41,920 bases of DNA from Coriobacteriia bacterium (GTDB lineage Bacteria; Actinomycetota; Coriobacteriia; Coriobacteriales; Eggerthellaceae). The notes under the pieces are model-generated. The model saw only the letters and a program-made list of their open reading frames with translations. It was not told where the DNA came from and did not search any database. Shown here one piece after another: positions 39,042-41,920 of this stretch. The stretch's first letter is position 1, and each line of letters opens with the position of its first letter. The stretch is taken from assembly GCA_030540225.1 (NCBI GenBank), contig JAUNWQ010000008.1, positions 3,248-45,167 on the forward strand, given 5' to 3'. The position numbers and the translations under genes were made by a program.

Positions 39042-39620
39042 CTAGGCGGCCGCGATGGTCTCGGTCGACTCGAAGTAGTCGTAGCAGGTGTTCCCTTGGT
39101 CGTCGGTGAGGTACTTCATCGTGAGCGCGCGCTGGCAGAGCTCGGAGCTCGCGATGGTGAGGTCGTCGAGCTCGGCGGACTTGCCCGCGGGCACGACCTT
39201 CCGCCAGCGGCGCCCGTTCTTCAGCACGAGCTCCAGCACGTAGGAGAAGATGTCGTGGGAGTCGGCGTTGTGCTTCACCGTGATGATGCCGTTCGCGTCG
39301 GTGACGTTCTTCTCGCCGTACTGGCGCTTGAGCGTCTCCGCCTTGATCTCGGCAAGGGTGAGCTGGGCGGACTCGACGCGGTTGGAGTTGGTGGAGTCCA
39401 TGATGTCGCCGCTCAGGTCGACGAGGTCGTCGGAGTCCTCGTCGACGGTCTCGACGTAGCCGTCCTCACTGATGAACCCCAGGCACTTGAACGCCGGGTC
39501 GAGCTTGGTCTTGATGTCGGCCGGCAGCACCGTGCCGGTGGGCGCGGAGAAGATGTAGCCGCCCTTCACGCCCTTGGCGGAGCTCACGTTCGCCTGGTTG
39601 TTGGTGTTGGTATCTGCCAT
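39042..39620 (-). CDS. Major tail protein
   Basis: A 192-residue tube-forming protein. Features: ADTNTNNQANVSSAKGVKGG at the N-terminus, YIFSAPTGTVLPADI, KCLGFISEDGYVETVDEDSD, LTLAEIKAETLKRQYG, and VVPAGKSAELDDLTI. This is the familiar pattern of Gram-positive siphophage major tail proteins. GGAAGGAG precedes ATG 39620. The terminator right after it matches the need for higher expression of this gene than of the tape measure genes. Confidence 0.85.
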   Translation of the reverse strand: MADTNTNNQANVSSAKGVKGGYIFSAPTGTVLPADIKTKLDPAFKCLGFISEDGYVETVDEDSDDLVDLSGDIMDSTNSNRVESAQLTLAEIKAETLKRQYGEKNVTDANGIITVKHNADSHDIFSYVLELVLKNGRRWRKVVPAGKSAELDDLTIASSELCQRALTMKYLTDDQGNTCYDYFESTETIAAA

Positions 39621-39638
39621 GTGGCAGGCTCCTTCCTG

Positions 39639-39983
39639 TTACTCGCAGACCCAGACCTGGATCTGCACGATGTAGCGAGAGCGCCCCGTGTCGGGGTCGT
39701 TCTGCCTGTAGCAATTGGTCACTTTGGGGTTGAAGAGGTTCGGCTCCTCGTCGAGGTCGTATGTCGCGGCCTTGACCTTCTCGGCCAGCGCGAGCGCCTG
39801 CTTCCTCTGCTTCTTCTTGGCCCAGCAGTCAACGGCGAGCTGGGCGGGCTCGAACATGGAGCCGCCCCCGCCGATGAGCTCGACGCTGACGAACGAGTCG
39901 GGCGGGCTCTCGGGCACCACCACGAAGCCCTTGACGCCGACCGCCTGCGCGATCCTCCGCGCGACCACCGCTTCCACGTCCAT
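39639..39983 (-). CDS. Tail terminator / tail completion protein
   Basis: A 114-residue protein located between the HK97 gp10-like gene and major tail protein, the position of the tail terminator. It includes FVSVELIGGGGSMFEPAQLA and ALALAEKVKAATYDLDEEPN, NPKVTNCYRQNDPDTGRSRY, which fits the small alpha/beta tail terminator family. The start is ATG 39983, two bases after the preceding stop. Confidence 0.75.
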   Translation of the reverse strand: MDVEAVVARRIAQAVGVKGFVVVPESPPDSFVSVELIGGGGSMFEPAQLAVDCWAKKKQRKQALALAEKVKAATYDLDEEPNLFNPKVTNCYRQNDPDTGRSRYIVQIQVWVCE

Positions 39984-39985
39984 AC

Positions 39986-40258
39986 CTACCCCCTTGCCGC
40001 GCCGAGCGCCTTCGAGAGCGTCTTGCGCTTGGCTTCCGAGTACCTTGCCTGGTCCGTCTTCGTGCGGACGACGCGCCCGCGGGCGAGCTTGCCCTCGATC
40101 TCCTTGACCTCGTGGCCCTCGTAGCGGTACCCGCCGTCCGACAGCGCGGAGTCGGCGGCGGCCTTCACGGCCTCCGCCTTCCCCTCTATCACCGCCTGGA
40201 CCTGCGGCGAGCCCATGAGCGCGGCGTATCCCGCGCGGTTCGGCTTGAACCTACCCAT
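39986..40258 (-). CDS. HK97 gp10-like head-tail joining protein
   Basis: A 90-residue basic protein (GRFKPNRAGYAALMGSPQVQ, AAADSALSDGGYRYEGHEVK, then TDQARYSEAKRKTLSKAL) characteristic of the HK97 gp10/tail-component family. The true start is ATG 40258, overlapping the preceding stop by 8 bp (GATGGGTAG). The longer frame upstream is Arg-rich shadow of the neighbouring gene and was ignored. Confidence 0.8.
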   Translation of the reverse strand: MGRFKPNRAGYAALMGSPQVQAVIEGKAEAVKAAADSALSDGGYRYEGHEVKEIEGKLARGRVVRTKTDQARYSEAKRKTLSKALGAARG

Positions 40259-40589
40259 CGGCCCTCGCCACCTCGACCGCCATGTTCCAGGGGCCTGGCG
40301 TCGCCGCCTCGGCCGTGCGCATCGGGTCGCCCACGACGTCGAAGACCTCGCCGCGAACCTCCACCGAGCAGCCGCGCAGGTCGCCCTTGTACGTCTTCGG
40401 GAAGTGCAGCGTGTAGGCGATCCGGACGCCGTTCGGGCGCTCCGCCCCGAGGTCGGAGGTCGACCCCGGGCACACGACGCAGCGCACCGCCTCGCGCGAA
40501 GCCTCCGAGCCGACCGGCTCGCCAAGGTCGTCGAGCGCCGCCGCCTCGCGGATCACCGCGACCTCCTCGTCGGGGATGAGGCTAACCAC
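40251..40589 (-). CDS. Phage head closure / stopper protein
   Basis: A 112-residue protein with beta-rich sequence: VRCVVCPGSTSDLGAERPNG, TLHFPKTYKGDLRGCSVEVR, GEVFDVVGDPMRTAEAATPG. The order connector-stopper-gp10-terminator is standard. GTG 40589 overlaps the previous gene by 8 bp. Confidence 0.65.
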   Translation of the reverse strand: MVSLIPDEEVAVIREAAALDDLGEPVGSEASREAVRCVVCPGSTSDLGAERPNGVRIAYTLHFPKTYKGDLRGCSVEVRGEVFDVVGDPMRTAEAATPGPWNMAVEVARADG

Positions 40590-40983
40590 GGTCCGCCCCC
40601 GTCATCGCGTCGATGCTGCCGATCCTGCACCCGGCAAGCCCCAGCCGCTTCAGGTCGGACTTCCCGAGCCAGAGGTCGCCCGTGGGGTTCGCGAAGTTCA
40701 CGAAAGCGTTGTAGCTGCCGGCTGTCTGGCTGAGCTGGCTCGCGCCGGCCATGCCGAGCGGCACGTTCACCGCGCGGGAGACGACGGAGCACGCGACGGA
40801 GCATGCCGCGCGGTCAAACGCGGGGTGGTCGCCCGCCTTGTACCCGCCCCACGCCGACTCGTACGCGGCGAGCAGGGCGTCGCTCGCGTCCGCCAGGAGC
40901 GCGGAGACCCTGTCCCCGTCGCCGTCGGCAACCGCGCCGTACCTCAGCTCGTAGTCAGCGAGCGTCGCGAACCCCTCGCTCAC
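40582..40983 (-). CDS. Head-tail connector protein (gp6/Gp19-like)
   Basis: A 133-residue mainly helical protein: FATLADYELRYGAVADGDGD, VSALLADASDALLAAYESAW, ACSVACSVVSRAVNVPLG and a C-terminal segment NFANPTGDLWLGKSDLKRLG. This fits the first connector ring protein that follows the capsid genes. Start GTG overlaps the upstream stop by four bases (GTGA). Confidence 0.72.
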   Translation of the reverse strand: MSEGFATLADYELRYGAVADGDGDRVSALLADASDALLAAYESAWGGYKAGDHPAFDRAACSVACSVVSRAVNVPLGMAGASQLSQTAGSYNAFVNFANPTGDLWLGKSDLKRLGLAGCRIGSIDAMTGADRG

Positions 40984-41300
40984 AGCTGCTCCAAAAGCTC
41001 GGCGAGCTGCGCCTTCGTCGCCTTCTTCGGCGCGAAGCCGCCCCTGGCCTCGATCTCTGCCCGCAGCTGCGCGGCGGTCATCTCCCGAGGCGGCTCGTGC
41101 TCGGCCTGCGCGGGCCCCTCGGGCTGTGCGGCCTTCTCGGGGGCCGGCTCCGCAGGCTCCCCTGCCTGCTCGGGCGCGTCGACGTAGCCCGCGGCGGACA
41201 GCTCGGCGAACCTCTCCGCGGTCAGCTCGACTTCGTCTCCCGTGCGGTGGACCTCCAGGGTCTCGCGGTCGCGGTAAGGGTACGTTACGGTTGCTTTCAT
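40980..41300 (-). CDS. Small HeH/SAP-like protein downstream of the capsid gene
   Basis: A 106-residue protein. The N-terminal 45 residues (TVTYPYRDRETLEVHRTGDE, ERFAELSAAGYVDA) resemble small phage proteins of the capsid-connector interval. A Pro/Ala/Glu-rich linker leads to a C-terminal helix-extension-helix unit, EMTAAQLRAEIEARGGFAPK followed by KATKAQLAELLEQL, resembling SAP/HeH domains that bind nucleic acids. AAGGAG precedes ATG 41300. It may act as an accessory head protein; function unproven. Confidence 0.65.
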   Translation of the reverse strand: MKATVTYPYRDRETLEVHRTGDEVELTAERFAELSAAGYVDAPEQAGEPAEPAPEKAAQPEGPAQAEHEPPREMTAAQLRAEIEARGGFAPKKATKAQLAELLEQL

Positions 41301-41313
41301 GTCTGCTCCTTCT

Positions 41314-41920
41314 TTACGCCGTCGCGGCGACGGTGCCCTTCACGATGAAGTCGACGTATTCGGCGAAGAACACGAAGCCCGTGTAGGCGACGGTGTCGTA
41401 GGTGATGGAATTGAGCGTCGCGGAGTGGGAGACGGAGATGAGGCCGCTCTCGTCCGTGTAGAAGTCGAAGAGGTCGTCGCCGTCGGTGGGCGCGGTGTAG
41501 ACCTTGATGTTGTTCTTCACCGTGGCGTAGACGGTGCCGGCGGTGACGGTGCCCGTGGAGACGAGCGTTCCGAGCCCCGCCCAGTTCTCGATGTAGGAGA
41601 TGCCGAAGGCGGAGAACACCTCGGACTCGCCGATCTGCTTGGCGAAGTCGAGCGGGTTGACGAAGAAGACGGCCTCCACGTCGCCGAAGCCGTAGTCCTC
41701 GACGGCGTTGGAGAGCGTCGCCCACGCGGTCGCGGCGGTCGCGGTGAGGCTCTTGCCGGTGACCGCGGTCACGCCCTCGCCGCCGAGCACGCCCACGAGG
41801 CTCTTCTTGATGTCGCGCTGGATGTCGGAGAGCATCGCGGCGTCGGTCTTGTCCACGGCCGCGTCGTAGCCGCGCTTCTTGATCTCCTGCAGGGTGGTCT
41901 GCTTGCGGTAGGGCTTGATG
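41314..41920 (-). CDS. Major capsid protein, N-terminus beyond window
   Basis: The coding frame runs off the window edge; about 200 C-terminal residues are visible. Segments EAVFFVNPLDFAKQIGESEV, FGISYIENWAGLGTLVSTGT, VYATVKNNIKVYTAPTDGDD, FDFYTDESGLISVSHSATLN and FFAEYVDFIVKGTVAATA fit the C-terminal half of major capsid proteins of Gram-positive siphophages. An internal GTG at 41856 is not the real start, since coding continues upstream (KPYRKQTTLQEIKKRGYDAA). HK97-type fold is inferred. Confidence 0.82.
   Translation of the reverse strand, partial: IKPYRKQTTLQEIKKRGYDAAVDKTDAAMLSDIQRDIKKSLVGVLGGEGVTAVTGKSLTATAATAWATLSNAVEDYGFGDVEAVFFVNPLDFAKQIGESEVFSAFGISYIENWAGLGTLVSTGTVTAGTVYATVKNNIKVYTAPTDGDDLFDFYTDESGLISVSHSATLNSITYDTVAYTGFVFFAEYVDFIVKGTVAATA

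Larger units (their letters stand above)
28628..41920 (-). mobile_element. Siphovirus prophage, late half
   Basis: A continuous minus-strand run in standard siphophage order: capsid, connectors, tail terminator, major tail protein, chaperones, tape measure, distal tail, tail tip/fibres, lysis. Genes overlap by 1-14 bp as in phages. The reading frames are intact, so it could be a functional prophage. The downstream boundary lies somewhere between ileS and about 29.3 kb and is not fixed by any visible att repeat. The head start, portal, terminase, early genes and integrase are beyond 41920. Confidence 0.92.

Overview
The window reads as a chromosome segment of a high-GC anaerobic actinobacterium, most likely class Coriobacteriia (Eggerthellales-like), with a siphovirus prophage in its last third. 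The assignment rests on high GC, menaquinone and haem genes, an Ech-type energy-converting hydrogenase, indolepyruvate oxidoreductase with arylacetate-CoA ligases, and an amide/cyanate-degrading gene pair. It is inferred from gene content; no 16S rRNA gene is present.

Region 1 (1-4.8 kb) holds a cyanase gene cut by the window edge, a spacer with a short signal-peptide-like ORF, an acetamidase/formamidase, a thioesterase, menA (the only plus-strand host gene), a universal stress protein and gluQ. Region 2 (4.9-12.8 kb) lies entirely on the minus strand: paaK2-ACT2-dacA-FHA-iorA-iorB-ACT1-paaK1 in transcription order. Two arylacetate-CoA ligases, each with a tandem-ACT protein, flank indolepyruvate:ferredoxin oxidoreductase. 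This set could interconvert aryl acids, aryl-CoAs and aryl-pyruvates with ferredoxin as electron carrier. Region 3 (13-21 kb) holds pgsA, rhaD and a complete echABCDEF operon, which would couple reduced ferredoxin to H2 and ion pumping. A tRNA-Pro(GGG) with clear promoter and terminator lies upstream. Region 4 (21-27.8 kb) is the housekeeping run ileS-lspA-rluD-hemH-coaBC.

Region 5 (about 27.8-28.6 kb) is an AT-richer junction. It carries a compact plus-strand unit: a promoter with an 18-bp palindrome between -35 and -10, a 5' hairpin, a 23-residue peptide, a 12-bp hairpin, a ribbon-helix-helix-like protein and a terminator. Region 6 (28.6 kb to the end) is the late half of a prophage, all on the minus strand: major capsid (cut by the edge), connector genes, tail terminator, major tail protein, tail chaperones with a canonical -1 frameshift site, tape measure, distal tail protein, Gp37-like protein, tail fibre genes, holin, a CHAP endolysin with a probable internal start, and a DUF2335 membrane protein at the end. 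Integrase, terminase and portal are not in the window, so the prophage ends are not defined.

The best candidates for something undescribed are the 28.1-28.55 kb small-peptide/RHH unit, the repeat-bearing C-terminal extension on EchD, and the internal start in the endolysin.
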